Source: CBDFFW01 sp965246945
GTDB taxonomy: Bacteria > Pseudomonadota > Alphaproteobacteria > UBA11073
Assembly: GCA_965246945.1 (NCBI GenBank)
Contig: CBDFFW010000001.1
Coordinates: 434,001-498,000 of the forward strand
Direction of reading: 5' to 3'
Length of the DNA: 64,000 bases
In this document: piece by piece, positions 35,810 to 45,647 of the stretch
Position numbering within the stretch: the stretch's first letter is position 1
Layout: each line of letters starts with the position of its first letter
The notes under the pieces: generated by a model
The model's database searches: none
What the model saw: the letters and a program-made list of their open reading frames with translations, nothing else
What the model was told of the DNA's origin: nothing
Made by a program: the position numbers and the translations under genes

Positions 35810-36178
35810 ATGACCAAAAAAGTCATGATTGTTGAAGATAACGAGCTGAATATGAAGCTCTTTAATGATCTGTTAGAAACGCGTGGTTATGAAACCATTC
35901 GAATTACCGATGGTTTGGAAGCGATGAAAATGGCGCGCCAGGTAATGCCGGATGTGATTATTATGGATATCCAATTACCGGAAATTTCCGGTTTAGAAGT
36001 TACCAAATGGCTGAAAGAAGATCCGGAATTGCGTTCAATCCCTGTTATTGCGGTGACCGCTTTTGCGATGAAGGGTGATGAACAGCGCATGCGCGAAGGC
36101 GGGTGCGATGATTATATTGCCAAGCCGATTTCGGTGACCCGTTTTTTAGAAACTGTTGAAAAATACCTTAAAGATTAG
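35810..36178 (+). CDS. divK: Single-domain response regulator DivK
   Basis: DivK is the receiver-only cell-cycle regulator that acts with DivJ/PleC. The 122-residue protein, starting MTKKVMIVEDNELNMKLF, has the acidic pair in VEDNE, the phospho-acceptor Asp in VIIMDIQLPEISG, the Thr in AVTAFAM and the Lys in YIAKPIS. I prefer ATG 35810 over TTG 35804 because DivK proteins begin at this point. It lies 12 bp upstream of pleD, as in Caulobacter, forming an operon. Confidence 0.94.
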   Translation: MTKKVMIVEDNELNMKLFNDLLETRGYETIRITDGLEAMKMARQVMPDVIIMDIQLPEISGLEVTKWLKEDPELRSIPVIAVTAFAMKGDEQRMREGGCDDYIAKPISVTRFLETVEKYLKD

Positions 36179-36190
36179 CAAAGGCCAATC

Positions 36191-37588
36191 GTGACTGCCC
36201 GCATTCTTGTTGTCGATGATACGCTGCCCAATGTTAAATTGCTCAGCGCGAAATTAATTAATGAATATTACGACGTTATTGCGGCTTATTCAGGGCCGGA
36301 AGCGTTGGAAAAAGTGATCTCGGAAAAACCAGATCTCGTTTTGCTGGATGTAATGATGCCAGGGATGAGCGGGTTTGAGGTGTGCGAACGCATCAAGGCC
36401 GATGCGAAAACTGCGCATATTCCCGTGGTGATGGTTACTGCCTTATCCGAACTCAGTGATCGGGTGAAAGGTTTGGAAGCGGGCGCCGATGATTTCCTCA
36501 GCAAGCCGATTAACGATACTGCCTTATTCGCACGCGTGCGTTCGCTGCTGCGGCTGAAAATGGTGCTGGATGAATGGCGGTTGCGGGAAAAAACCTCCGA
36601 CGAATTGGGTGTGGTGCAAGCCAATTCACTGGATGAGGCGCAAATTATCCAAGGCGCTAAAATTGTTATTGTCGATGATTTGCCGGTCGAAGCCGAACGG
36701 CTTAGCCAGTTGTTAAAAGATGAAGGCTATAATACTGAAATTATGAGCAGCGCGGATAGTGTGCTGGGCTTGATGAGCACGCCAGATGCCTGTGATCTGA
36801 TTGTGATTAGTTTGACCATCGCCGGCACAGATGGGCTGCGCCTCACTTCGCATCTCCGTTCGCAAGAACGCACACGCGGTATTCCCGTGCTATTGATTGA
36901 TGATAATAATGATATCAAACGCGTGGCTAAAGGTTTGGATTTGGGGGCCAATGATTATTTGCTGCGCCCCTATGATAAAAGCGAATTGCGGGCCCGCATC
37001 AAAACGCTGTTAAAGCGCAAACTTTTTCAAGATAAACTACGCAGCAATTATGAAACCAGCTTATCCTTGGCCGTAGTGGATCCGATGACCGGGTTATTCA
37101 ACCGCCGTTATCTGGAAGCGCATTTTTCCAAGCTTTTGGATAAAGCCAGGCAGGAAGATAGCCGCGTATTGGGGGTAATGGTGATTGATATCGATAAGTT
37201 CAAAACAATTAATGATACTTACGGCCATCCGGTTGGCGATGAAGTGATTAAAGAATTGGGCCGCCGCCTGTCGCGGGCGATGCGGCCATCGGATTTGGTG
37301 GCGCGATTTGGGGGTGAGGAATTTGTCATTTTAATTCCAGATACGCGGTCAGAGCTTTTAACCCAGATGGCCGAACGAGTCCGCAGTGCGGTTGCTGGCG
37401 TGCCATTTGCGATTGAGAATGGTGCCAAAACAATTGATGTCACCATCAGCTTGGGCATCACCGCCGCCAGCGGTCAGCAACCCGCGATGACACCGGATAG
37501 CGTATTAAAAGTCGCCGATGACGCGCTCTACGAAGCCAAACATGGCGGCCGCAATAAATGGGTGTTTAATCCGCTGCCCATTGAATAA
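36191..37588 (+). CDS. pleD: Diguanylate cyclase response regulator PleD
   Basis: PleD makes cyclic di-GMP when phosphorylated. The 465-residue protein (GTG start) has a receiver domain with acceptor Asp in LVLLDVMMPGMSG (about residue 53), a second, degenerate receiver (about 155-275) and a GGDEF domain with the active motif GGEEF (about residue 373). The inhibitory I-site RPSD lies five residues before GGEEF, so feedback inhibition should operate. Order and length match Caulobacter PleD. Confidence 0.95.
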   Translation: MTARILVVDDTLPNVKLLSAKLINEYYDVIAAYSGPEALEKVISEKPDLVLLDVMMPGMSGFEVCERIKADAKTAHIPVVMVTALSELSDRVKGLEAGADDFLSKPINDTALFARVRSLLRLKMVLDEWRLREKTSDELGVVQANSLDEAQIIQGAKIVIVDDLPVEAERLSQLLKDEGYNTEIMSSADSVLGLMSTPDACDLIVISLTIAGTDGLRLTSHLRSQERTRGIPVLLIDDNNDIKRVAKGLDLGANDYLLRPYDKSELRARIKTLLKRKLFQDKLRSNYETSLSLAVVDPMTGLFNRRYLEAHFSKLLDKARQEDSRVLGVMVIDIDKFKTINDTYGHPVGDEVIKELGRRLSRAMRPSDLVARFGGEEFVILIPDTRSELLTQMAERVRSAVAGVPFAIENGAKTIDVTISLGITAASGQQPAMTPDSVLKVADDALYEAKHGGRNKWVFNPLPIE

Positions 37589-37613
37589 TTAGCTTGGGCA
37601 TAATAAGCTGCAA

Positions 37614-39341
37614 ATGAAAATTGCCGAAATTAAAAAACCGCTTGTTAACTCTCTGCGGCTAAGTGGTTTTTTATTGTTTGCAGTTCTTTTGTTGTACCAG
37701 CTCATCCGTTGGTATCTCTATGCCAGTCAAGAAATTGTGCCAGTGCCGGCGGTGGCGTTTGATCAGATCAGTTATTTAACCCAAGTTTATAATGCTTATT
37801 TTATTGGGCAGGCTCAAGGCTTATGGGCCGCCATTATCGGCTTTTTCCAAACCGTGCCAGCGCAGGGGTTTTTATTCCAGCTTGCGGCGTTCATGGGATT
37901 GCAGATATTACCCTTTGGCCGTGCCTCGGCATTACTGATTAATGTTATTTTATATATTGGTCTTTGCACCATTCTCTTAATGGCATTTAAACCCAAAGCG
38001 CGGTTCGGGTTTGCCGCCTTGTTACTGGCTTATCTATTCTCACTGAAAACACTGTATCGCTTATCCGGCGGGTTAATGGACTTCCGGTTGGATTTTGCGG
38101 GATTGTGCATCTTAACCTGCACTTGCTTGGTGATTTGGCGCAGTTATTTTTTCACCCGCAGCCGTTATTGTGTACTGACCGGTACACTATTGGTTGTCCT
38201 GTGCTGCACGCGGTTTATTATGGTGGTGGAAATGGCCAGCGTTTTGCTGGTTTTCCTTACTTTGCTAGCCATCATATTTTTGGTAAAACGCCCATGGTTG
38301 GTACAAGCGCATTTGCAGCCGATTAAAATTCTGCAGGGATTGGGTGTAACCATTGGTGTTGCCGCACTTGGCATTATGCCATATCTGCTGATTTTCTGGC
38401 GGTCATTATCTGCCTATTATATTGGCGGCCATGTGCAGGGGGACGAGCCTGGTATCCGTATGACGGAAGCAGGCGTGCATAATCTCAAGGAAAGTCTGTT
38501 GTTTTATCCCTATGAAATGCTGGCCGGGCAGTTGGGGACGATCAGCACAATATTACTTGGCGCAGTGTGGCTGGCTGCGGGTGTGCTATTGTGGCGGGCC
38601 CGTCAGCAACCGGCTTTTACTGCTGCCATTTCAAAAGGTCAGATCTTATGGGCTGTTTGCTTTATATTGGCTTTGTGGCTGGGCCTGTATTTTGCGCTAA
38701 CGCTTGATACCGCCAAATCAGTGGTCACGGCCAATGTCTTTTTGGTGCCCATCACTGCTTTATATATTATGGGTTTATATATTTGTACGCACGCCTTAGC
38801 GGCCATAGGCAATATTCGTTATCATCGGATTTGGTGGGGGATCGGGACAATATTATTGGTTGCCGTGCTGGTACTGCAGGCAGGGCGCCTGTTTCATACT
38901 CCCTTTAAACACTTGCAGCCGAAATATGTTGCCGGCCGCAACCAATTGGTTGAAATTTTAGCAGGGACTAGCCAACAGCATCACTGGCAACACCCGCGCT
39001 TGTTTGTGAACCATAATGGCGATCACGATGCGGCCGCTTTGAATTTCACGGCGCTGGAGCGGCTGCAGCAAAATTTGGGTCTGCAAGCGGTGCTCACCCA
39101 AATATTTGCGGTAAAACCCGAAGAATTATGGCCGCAACTGGCAGCTGCCCATTTCATCGTAATGATTCAGCCACCGCCAAATAGCAAAAAAGCAGTTTAT
39201 CCTTATGATCGGCAAATGACAGATTTAGCTCCGCAATTGGCGGAATTTTGCCGAAAAAACGGCACGCTGTTATTTGCATATCAATATTATGATTACCATA
39301 TAACACTATATGCCAACCGGTTGGTGCCGGATGGTTACTAA
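37614..39341 (+). CDS. Polytopic membrane protein, GT-C glycosyltransferase-like
   Basis: The 575-residue protein has about twelve hydrophobic helices in residues 15-430 and a soluble C-terminal domain of about 140 residues. An acidic residue after the first helix (AFDQISYLTQVYNAY) and the loop GGLMDFRLDFAG are reminiscent of lipid-phosphate-sugar-dependent GT-C enzymes, but no family motif is certain. It starts 25 bp after pleD and may be cotranscribed with it. A second protein of similar architecture lies on the far side of rpoC (43833). Confidence 0.7.
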   Translation: MKIAEIKKPLVNSLRLSGFLLFAVLLLYQLIRWYLYASQEIVPVPAVAFDQISYLTQVYNAYFIGQAQGLWAAIIGFFQTVPAQGFLFQLAAFMGLQILPFGRASALLINVILYIGLCTILLMAFKPKARFGFAALLLAYLFSLKTLYRLSGGLMDFRLDFAGLCILTCTCLVIWRSYFFTRSRYCVLTGTLLVVLCCTRFIMVVEMASVLLVFLTLLAIIFLVKRPWLVQAHLQPIKILQGLGVTIGVAALGIMPYLLIFWRSLSAYYIGGHVQGDEPGIRMTEAGVHNLKESLLFYPYEMLAGQLGTISTILLGAVWLAAGVLLWRARQQPAFTAAISKGQILWAVCFILALWLGLYFALTLDTAKSVVTANVFLVPITALYIMGLYICTHALAAIGNIRYHRIWWGIGTILLVAVLVLQAGRLFHTPFKHLQPKYVAGRNQLVEILAGTSQQHHWQHPRLFVNHNGDHDAAALNFTALERLQQNLGLQAVLTQIFAVKPEELWPQLAAAHFIVMIQPPPNSKKAVYPYDRQMTDLAPQLAEFCRKNGTLLFAYQYYDYHITLYANRLVPDGY

Positions 39342-39423
39342 ATTTATCAAATTTCTTGCGATGCTTGGCAAAACCGCGCTAGAAAAAGGGCATGATCCCC
39401 AAAATCTGCTGCAAATTCACCGG

Positions 39424-39451
39424 TTGCATTGATGATTCCGGCAGATAAATA
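39424..39451 (+). promoter_or_regulatory. Candidate rpoC promoter
   Basis: TTGCAT (39424-39429) and TAAATA (39446-39451) are separated by 16 nt in the 167-bp gap before rpoC. A promoter is expected here because rpoB is not upstream. The match is moderate and not proof. Confidence 0.35.
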
Positions 39452-39508
39452 AGTAAAAACACGTATAACCAACCACTTCCGCTTAATTGCGCACACACAG
39501 GTAAATCC

Positions 39509-42500
39509 ATGGCTACTACTGAATTGATGCAAATGTTTGGCGCGCCGCAAGGCACGCAAAGTTTCGATGCGATTAAAATCAGCATCGCCAGTTCTGAAGA
39601 AATTCGTTCCTGGTCGTTTGGTGAAATCAAAAAACCAGAAACCATTAACTACCGGACCTTTAAGCCTGAACGCGATGGTTTATTCTGCGCGCGGATTTTT
39701 GGGCCAATGAATGATTACGAATGTTTATGCGGTAAATACAAACGCATGAAATTCAAAGGGATTATTTGCGAAAAATGCGGCGTGGAAGTCACTTTGCGCA
39801 AAGTGCGACGTGAGCGCATGGGCCATATTCAATTGGTATCGCCGGTGGCACATATCTGGTTCCTAAAATCACTGCCAAGCCGCATCGGCATCATGCTGGA
39901 CATGATGATGAAGGAAATCGAAGCGGTTCTGTATTTTGAAAAATACATGATTGTTGAGCCTGGCTTAACAGACATGAAAATGTACCAAACCTTGACCGAA
40001 GACGAATATTACAACGCGGTTGATCAATATGGGGAAGACAGTTTCCGCGCGATGATCGGCGCTGAAGCATTAAAAGAAATGCTGATGGCGATCGATTTGA
40101 AAGCCGAACAAGAAAAACTGCGTGAAGATCTCAAAACCACCACCAGTGAATTAAAGCGTAAAAAATATTCGCGCCGCTTGTTACTGATCGAAAAATTCAT
40201 GGAATCTGGCACCAAGCCGGAACACATGATTTTGGACACCATTCCCGTAATTCCGCCCGAATTGCGCCCGCTTGTGCCATTGGATTCTGGCCGTTTTGCG
40301 ACTTATGATCTGAATGATTTGTACCGCCGCGTGATCAACCGGAACAACCGTTTGAAGCATCTGCTGGAAATCAATGCGCCAGACATTATTGTGCGGAACG
40401 AAAAACGCATGTTGCAGGAAGCAGTTGATGCGCTATTCGATAACGGCCGCCGCGGCCGTGCGATTACCGGTAACAACAAGCGGCCGTTGAAATCTTTGGC
40501 AGATATGCTGAAGGGGAAACAGGGCCGTTTCCGTCAGAACTTGCTCGGTAAACGGGTCGATTATTCTGGTCGTTCCGTGATCGTCGTTGGTCCAACCTTG
40601 AAATTGCAGCAATGCGGTATTCCGAAGAAAATGGCGCTGGAACTCTTTAAGCCATTCATCTTCCATAAACTTGAATTATATGGCCAAGCCCCAACGCTAA
40701 AAGCTGCCAAACGCATGGTCGAGCGCGAACGGCCGGAAGTTTGGGATATTTTGGAAGAAGTAATCCGCGAACATCCAGTCTTATTAAATCGCGCACCAAC
40801 CTTGCACCGTTTGGGTATTCAAGCGTTTGAGCCCGTGTTGATTGAAGGCAAAGCCATTCAGTTGCACCCGTTGGTTTGTACCGCGTTTAACGCCGATTTC
40901 GATGGTGATCAGATGGCGGTGCACGTGCCATTATCATTGGAAGCACAGGTGGAAGCCCGTGTGTTGATGATGTCGACCAACAACATTCTATCCCCGGCCA
41001 ATGGTAAGCCAATTATCGTCCCGTCACAGGATATCGTGCTTGGTATTTACTACATCACCTTGCAACGGGATGGCGAACCAGGTGAAGGCATGGCCTTTAC
41101 CGATATGGGCGAAATTCAACACGCGATTGCGCATGGTACGGTCACTTTACACACCAAAATCAAAGCGCGTTATCACACGGTGGATAGCGAAGGCAATTCA
41201 ACCATTGAGCGCGTGGAAACCACGCCTGGCCGCATGATGCTGGCTGAATTATTGCCAAAACATAAAGACCTGCCATTCAGCATCATCAACCGGTTGCTGA
41301 CCAAAAAAGATGTCTCCAATGTGATGGATTCTGTGTACCGCCATTGCGGCCAGAAAGAAGCGGTTTTATTTGCCGACCGTATGATGCAGCTTGGTTTCTA
41401 TAATGCCTGCCGCGCCGGTATTTCGTTTGGGAAAGATGACATGGTTATTCCAGCCGCGAAAACCCGCCTGATCGAAGAAGCAACCACCAAGGTTAAAGAA
41501 TTCGAACAGCAATACCAAGACGGTTTGATCACCAAAGGTGAGAAATACAATAAAGTCGTCGATGTCTGGTCAACCTGCACGGAGCGGGTGGCCGATGAGA
41601 TGATGAAAAACATCAGCCAATTAGTTCCAGGCAAACCAGTTAACGCCATTTATATGATGGCGCATTCAGGGGCGCGGGGTTCGGCTGCCCAAATCCGTCA
41701 GTTGGCGGGGATGCGTGGTTTGATGGCCAAACCATCAGGCGAAATTATCGAAACGCCGATTATTTCGAACTTTAAAGAAGGCTTATCGGTGCTTGAGTAT
41801 TTCAACTCGACCCATGGCGCGCGTAAAGGCTTGGCCGATACCGCTTTGAAAACGGCCAATTCCGGTTATCTAACCCGCCGTTTGGTCGATGTGGCGCAGG
41901 ATGCGATTATCGCCAGCACCGATTGTGGCACTGAAAAGGGTCTAACCCTGCGGGCTGTTATTGATGGTGGGGATGTCGTTGTGCCATTGTCTGAACGTAT
42001 TTTGGGCCGCGTGACCCATGAAGATCTGATCGATCCAGCAGACAAAAAAACCGTTATCGCGGCCAAAGGTACGTTGCTGGATGAAGTATTATCAGACCGT
42101 GTTGAAAAAGCGAGTATCGATGTTATTTTCGCCCGCTCACCATTAACGTGTGAAGCCAAATTTGGGGTCTGTGCTCAATGTTATGGCCGTGATTTGGCGC
42201 GTGGAACACCGGTTAATATTGGTGAAGCGGTTGGGGTTATGGCTGCGCAATCGATTGGTGAGCCAGGCACGCAGCTGACCATGCGGACCTTCCACATTGG
42301 TGGGGCGGCGCAGCGTGGGGCGGAGCAATCCTCAGTCGAAGCAGCGTTTAATGGTACGGTGCAAATTCGCAATAAAAACGTGGTGGTGAATGATGGCGGC
42401 GTGCCGATTGTTTTGGGCCGTAACGTCGAATTAATTGTGCTGGATAGCAATGGGGCGGAAAAAGCGCGTCATCGGTTGCCGCATGGTTCACGCATTTTGG

Positions 42501-43675
42501 TGGCAGAAAAACAACAAGTGCTGGCCGGTCAAAAAATGGCGGAATGGGATCCCTACACCATCCCGGTAATTGGAGAAAAAGCCGGTACGGCGCATCTAAT
42601 CGATGTCGTTGAAGGCATCACCGTGCGAGAAATCACGGATGAAAATACTGGGATTGCCAATAAAGTGGTAATCGATTGGCGGCAAACCGCTCGCAGTGGT
42701 GATCTAAAACCACGGATCGAATTGCGTGATAAAGCGAATAAATTGTTCAAACTCGCCAATGGCGCGGATGCGGTTTATTACCTATCGGTTGATGCGGTTC
42801 TATCAATCGAAAATGGTGCCCAGGTCAGCCCAGGGGATATTTTGGCCCGTATTCCCCGCGAAAGCAGCAAAACCCGCGATATTACTGGGGGCTTGCCACG
42901 TGTGGCCGAGCTATTCGAAGCGCGGAAACCAAAAGAATACGCGATTATCAGCGAAATCGATGGCCGGATTGAATTCGGCAAAGATTACAAAATGAAACGC
43001 CGTATTCTTGTGGTGCCAACCGATGCCAATGAACAAACGCGCGAATACATGATCCCTAAAGGTAAGCACTTAATTGTGCATGAAGGTGATTTCGTGCAGC
43101 GCGGGGACTCGTTAATTGGCGGAAACGCGGCGCCGCATGATATCTTGGCGGTGATGGGGATTGAAGCTTTGGCTGATTACCTGATCAACGAAGTGCAGGA
43201 TGTTTACCGCTTGCAGGGCGTGAAGATCAACGATAAGCATATTGAAGTGATCGTGCGCCAAATGCTGCAGAAAGTGCAGATTACGGATGCCGGCGATACC
43301 ATGTTGTTGGTTGGCGAAGAATCAGATCGTTACGATCTGGAACAAGCCAATGAAAAAGCGGTGGCCGATGGTGGCCGTCCGGCATCCGGTGTGCCGGTTC
43401 TGCAAGGGATTACCAAAGCCAGCTTGCAAACCCGTTCATTCATCTCCGCCGCATCATTCCAAGAAACCACGCGCGTGTTAACTGAAGCATCGACGAGCGG
43501 CAAAATGGATATGCTCGAAGGCCTGAAAGAAAACGTGATTGTGGGCCGTTTAATCCCAGCCGGTACCGGTATGGTGGTTAATCGTCTGAAGAAAATTGCG
43601 GCTGACCGCGACAAAACCAAATCAGATGAATTGGAAGCAAAGCAGCAATTGGCTTATGATAACCAAGCTGCTTAA
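39509..43675 (+). CDS. rpoC: RNA polymerase beta' subunit
   Basis: The 1388-residue subunit holds the catalytic magnesium of RNA polymerase in NADFDGDQMAVH (about residues 459-470). The N-terminal zinc ribbon has CLCGKYK and CEKCGVEV, and the second zinc site uses DCGTEKG with CEAKFGVCAQCYGRD. The bridge and trigger regions GARGSAAQIRQLAGMRGLMAKP are intact. Length is normal for alphaproteobacteria. The striking point is context: rpoB, rplJ/rplL, rpsL, rpsG and fusA are not adjacent; instead polytopic membrane genes flank rpoC on both sides. It has its own upstream gap and a strong terminator, so it appears to be transcribed alone. Confidence 0.97.
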   Translation: MATTELMQMFGAPQGTQSFDAIKISIASSEEIRSWSFGEIKKPETINYRTFKPERDGLFCARIFGPMNDYECLCGKYKRMKFKGIICEKCGVEVTLRKVRRERMGHIQLVSPVAHIWFLKSLPSRIGIMLDMMMKEIEAVLYFEKYMIVEPGLTDMKMYQTLTEDEYYNAVDQYGEDSFRAMIGAEALKEMLMAIDLKAEQEKLREDLKTTTSELKRKKYSRRLLLIEKFMESGTKPEHMILDTIPVIPPELRPLVPLDSGRFATYDLNDLYRRVINRNNRLKHLLEINAPDIIVRNEKRMLQEAVDALFDNGRRGRAITGNNKRPLKSLADMLKGKQGRFRQNLLGKRVDYSGRSVIVVGPTLKLQQCGIPKKMALELFKPFIFHKLELYGQAPTLKAAKRMVERERPEVWDILEEVIREHPVLLNRAPTLHRLGIQAFEPVLIEGKAIQLHPLVCTAFNADFDGDQMAVHVPLSLEAQVEARVLMMSTNNILSPANGKPIIVPSQDIVLGIYYITLQRDGEPGEGMAFTDMGEIQHAIAHGTVTLHTKIKARYHTVDSEGNSTIERVETTPGRMMLAELLPKHKDLPFSIINRLLTKKDVSNVMDSVYRHCGQKEAVLFADRMMQLGFYNACRAGISFGKDDMVIPAAKTRLIEEATTKVKEFEQQYQDGLITKGEKYNKVVDVWSTCTERVADEMMKNISQLVPGKPVNAIYMMAHSGARGSAAQIRQLAGMRGLMAKPSGEIIETPIISNFKEGLSVLEYFNSTHGARKGLADTALKTANSGYLTRRLVDVAQDAIIASTDCGTEKGLTLRAVIDGGDVVVPLSERILGRVTHEDLIDPADKKTVIAAKGTLLDEVLSDRVEKASIDVIFARSPLTCEAKFGVCAQCYGRDLARGTPVNIGEAVGVMAAQSIGEPGTQLTMRTFHIGGAAQRGAEQSSVEAAFNGTVQIRNKNVVVNDGGVPIVLGRNVELIVLDSNGAEKARHRLPHGSRILVAEKQQVLAGQKMAEWDPYTIPVIGEKAGTAHLIDVVEGITVREITDENTGIANKVVIDWRQTARSGDLKPRIELRDKANKLFKLANGADAVYYLSVDAVLSIENGAQVSPGDILARIPRESSKTRDITGGLPRVAELFEARKPKEYAIISEIDGRIEFGKDYKMKRRILVVPTDANEQTREYMIPKGKHLIVHEGDFVQRGDSLIGGNAAPHDILAVMGIEALADYLINEVQDVYRLQGVKINDKHIEVIVRQMLQKVQITDAGDTMLLVGEESDRYDLEQANEKAVADGGRPASGVPVLQGITKASLQTRSFISAASFQETTRVLTEASTSGKMDMLEGLKENVIVGRLIPAGTGMVVNRLKKIAADRDKTKSDELEAKQQLAYDNQAA

Positions 43676-43720
43676 TATATAATTTCTCTGCGTAGAAAAC
43701 GCAGGAAAATTAAAAAATTA

Positions 43721-43749
43721 AAATCCCGACTATATGTCGGGATTTTTTT
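43721..43749 (+). terminator. Intrinsic terminator of rpoC
   Basis: A 10-bp stem, AAATCCCGAC (43721-43730) with GTCGGGATTT (43736-43745), has a TATAT loop and a run of seven T residues (43743-43749). A smaller hairpin (CTGCGT/ACGCAG, 43688-43704) precedes it. Confidence 0.92.
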
Positions 43750-43832
43750 ATGAAATTTACTTAATGGTCCTGATAGCACAGCCAAATAAATTGCCAGCTT
43801 GTGTAATCACTTAATTCAATTTACGAAAAACA

Positions 43833-45647
43833 ATGTTAATTCATGCGCGACTACATGCAGCTAAATTCTCGTTATTAACATATCCAAAATATATCTTTAA
43901 AAAATATCCCTATTTATGGCCGGTTATTTTTTTACTTTTACCATTCTTTTTATTTTTACCGAAAATATTAGATTGGAATATCTATGTTTATTATGTCGGC
44001 TATTTTAGTCATTCTCTCACCGCGGGTCAGCTGCCAGAATTTGTGCAAAATAATGCTATTTTCGGCAGCATACAACCGCTGCTCTATGGGATATTGATCT
44101 ATCCTATTTTAGGCATTTTGGCTATCGCGACTGGTGCTGATATGGCGTTTAGATTGGCTGTTTTGATAATTACTCTTTTACCGGCGGCGCTCAGCTACCA
44201 TTTGGGTTTAAGCTTGACCAAGCATCGTTTTACGGCGTTTGCTTTTTGTAGCCTCATCACCATCACCCAATATGCGTTTACCAATTTATATTTTCGCGGT
44301 GCAGCGATGGAATATGTGGCCTGCGGTTTACTGGTTACAACGGTTTTACTGCTTTGCCAGGCCTGGTTACCTGAAAACCAACAGCAGCAAATGCGGTGGT
44401 ATAATTGGGCCGCTTTATGCTGGACCTTGGCGGCCGGTTCGCATCCCATTACCCTGGTATTGTCTTTCTATTTTTTTATTATCAGCCTACCAGTTTTACT
44501 AATTTTTATAAAAATTAACCGTTTAAGAATCCTTGGTTTTATTGGAAAAATCTTACCGTTTTTAATTCCAACTTTCCTCTCTCTCTTATCTTTTATTTAC
44601 ATTTCGGGGCTCTTAAAAAATGGGATGAGTGTGGGTGGCAGCGCTAATCTAAACCATCTCACCATCGATTTTTACCGCAATATTGATGAAATGATTTTTA
44701 AAATTTTGCCACTCGCCGGTGATTTCCGCACCTATACGGGCGGGCTCATGCAAGTGCAAATTCCGTTTCTGAAAGCGGCAATTGAAATGCTGCAATTCGC
44801 TTTTGCCGCATGGCTGTTGATCCGCATTTTCAAAACGCCTGGTGCTCACTATAAAATTTTGACCATTATTGGCTTTGCCTATCTGATATTGTGGGCATTT
44901 GGGCTGGTGTTCTTGCTCAGCCAACAAAGTTTATATACGCAATTGCCAGCAATTTTGGCCGTGGCGCAATTCGCTTACCGGTTCACCACTTATATCAATT
45001 TATTTTTTACACTGGCCATTATTCTAATGTTTTTTGTTATTGGTCATAACCACATTAAATTGAATAGCCGTGGGTATCTGCTGCCATTATTGGCGTTAAT
45101 TATTTTATGTTACACGCAACTTTATATGCGATTTACCGAATTATTTTTTACGGATTATTATAATCACCAATTCGGCCATGAACTGAAATTTGAATTTAGT
45201 GATCAGAAATGGGAGGCGCTGCCTTATAGTTATAAAGATTTCGCAGATACAAATTTATACCTGCCTATGCCAACCAGCACTGTGCCCATTTTAACCAGCC
45301 CGCCACTGCCATTGTTGTCGCCTGGGGTTAACCAGATTGAAGCAGAATATGATTGCCCTTATACCGTTTGCTGGATTGCTACCCGTGCTTTGCCATCCCG
45401 TTTTTTACACATAACAGTGGATGGTCAGCCACCGCCGGCAGACAGCGTGTTTTTAAACACCATGTCGTTTGTCATGTTGAAAGTGCCCACGGGCCCGCAT
45501 GCAATACAGCTGCAAACTATCTTAACGCCGGATATAAAATTCATGCGCGTGTTTAGTTATACAATCTGGTTTGGCTGGCTCGGGTTAAGTATTATGGTTT
45601 GGTTTGGCCAAAAGTTTAGCCGTAAATCTGCTGTAAATCCCGCATAA
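43833..45647 (+). CDS. Polytopic membrane protein, GT-C/PTPS-related-like
   Basis: The 604-residue product has about a dozen hydrophobic helices between residues 28 and 430, then a soluble beta-rich domain of about 140 residues and a last helix near the C-terminus. The layout resembles GT-C enzymes or the PTPS-related membrane family, but no motif is decisive. It is A+T-richer than rpoC. Its last 32 bp overlap the 3' end of the convergent P-loop gene. It is similar in plan to the protein at 37614 but I see no long shared sequence. Confidence 0.7.
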   Translation: MLIHARLHAAKFSLLTYPKYIFKKYPYLWPVIFLLLPFFLFLPKILDWNIYVYYVGYFSHSLTAGQLPEFVQNNAIFGSIQPLLYGILIYPILGILAIATGADMAFRLAVLIITLLPAALSYHLGLSLTKHRFTAFAFCSLITITQYAFTNLYFRGAAMEYVACGLLVTTVLLLCQAWLPENQQQQMRWYNWAALCWTLAAGSHPITLVLSFYFFIISLPVLLIFIKINRLRILGFIGKILPFLIPTFLSLLSFIYISGLLKNGMSVGGSANLNHLTIDFYRNIDEMIFKILPLAGDFRTYTGGLMQVQIPFLKAAIEMLQFAFAAWLLIRIFKTPGAHYKILTIIGFAYLILWAFGLVFLLSQQSLYTQLPAILAVAQFAYRFTTYINLFFTLAIILMFFVIGHNHIKLNSRGYLLPLLALIILCYTQLYMRFTELFFTDYYNHQFGHELKFEFSDQKWEALPYSYKDFADTNLYLPMPTSTVPILTSPPLPLLSPGVNQIEAEYDCPYTVCWIATRALPSRFLHITVDGQPPPADSVFLNTMSFVMLKVPTGPHAIQLQTILTPDIKFMRVFSYTIWFGWLGLSIMVWFGQKFSRKSAVNPA

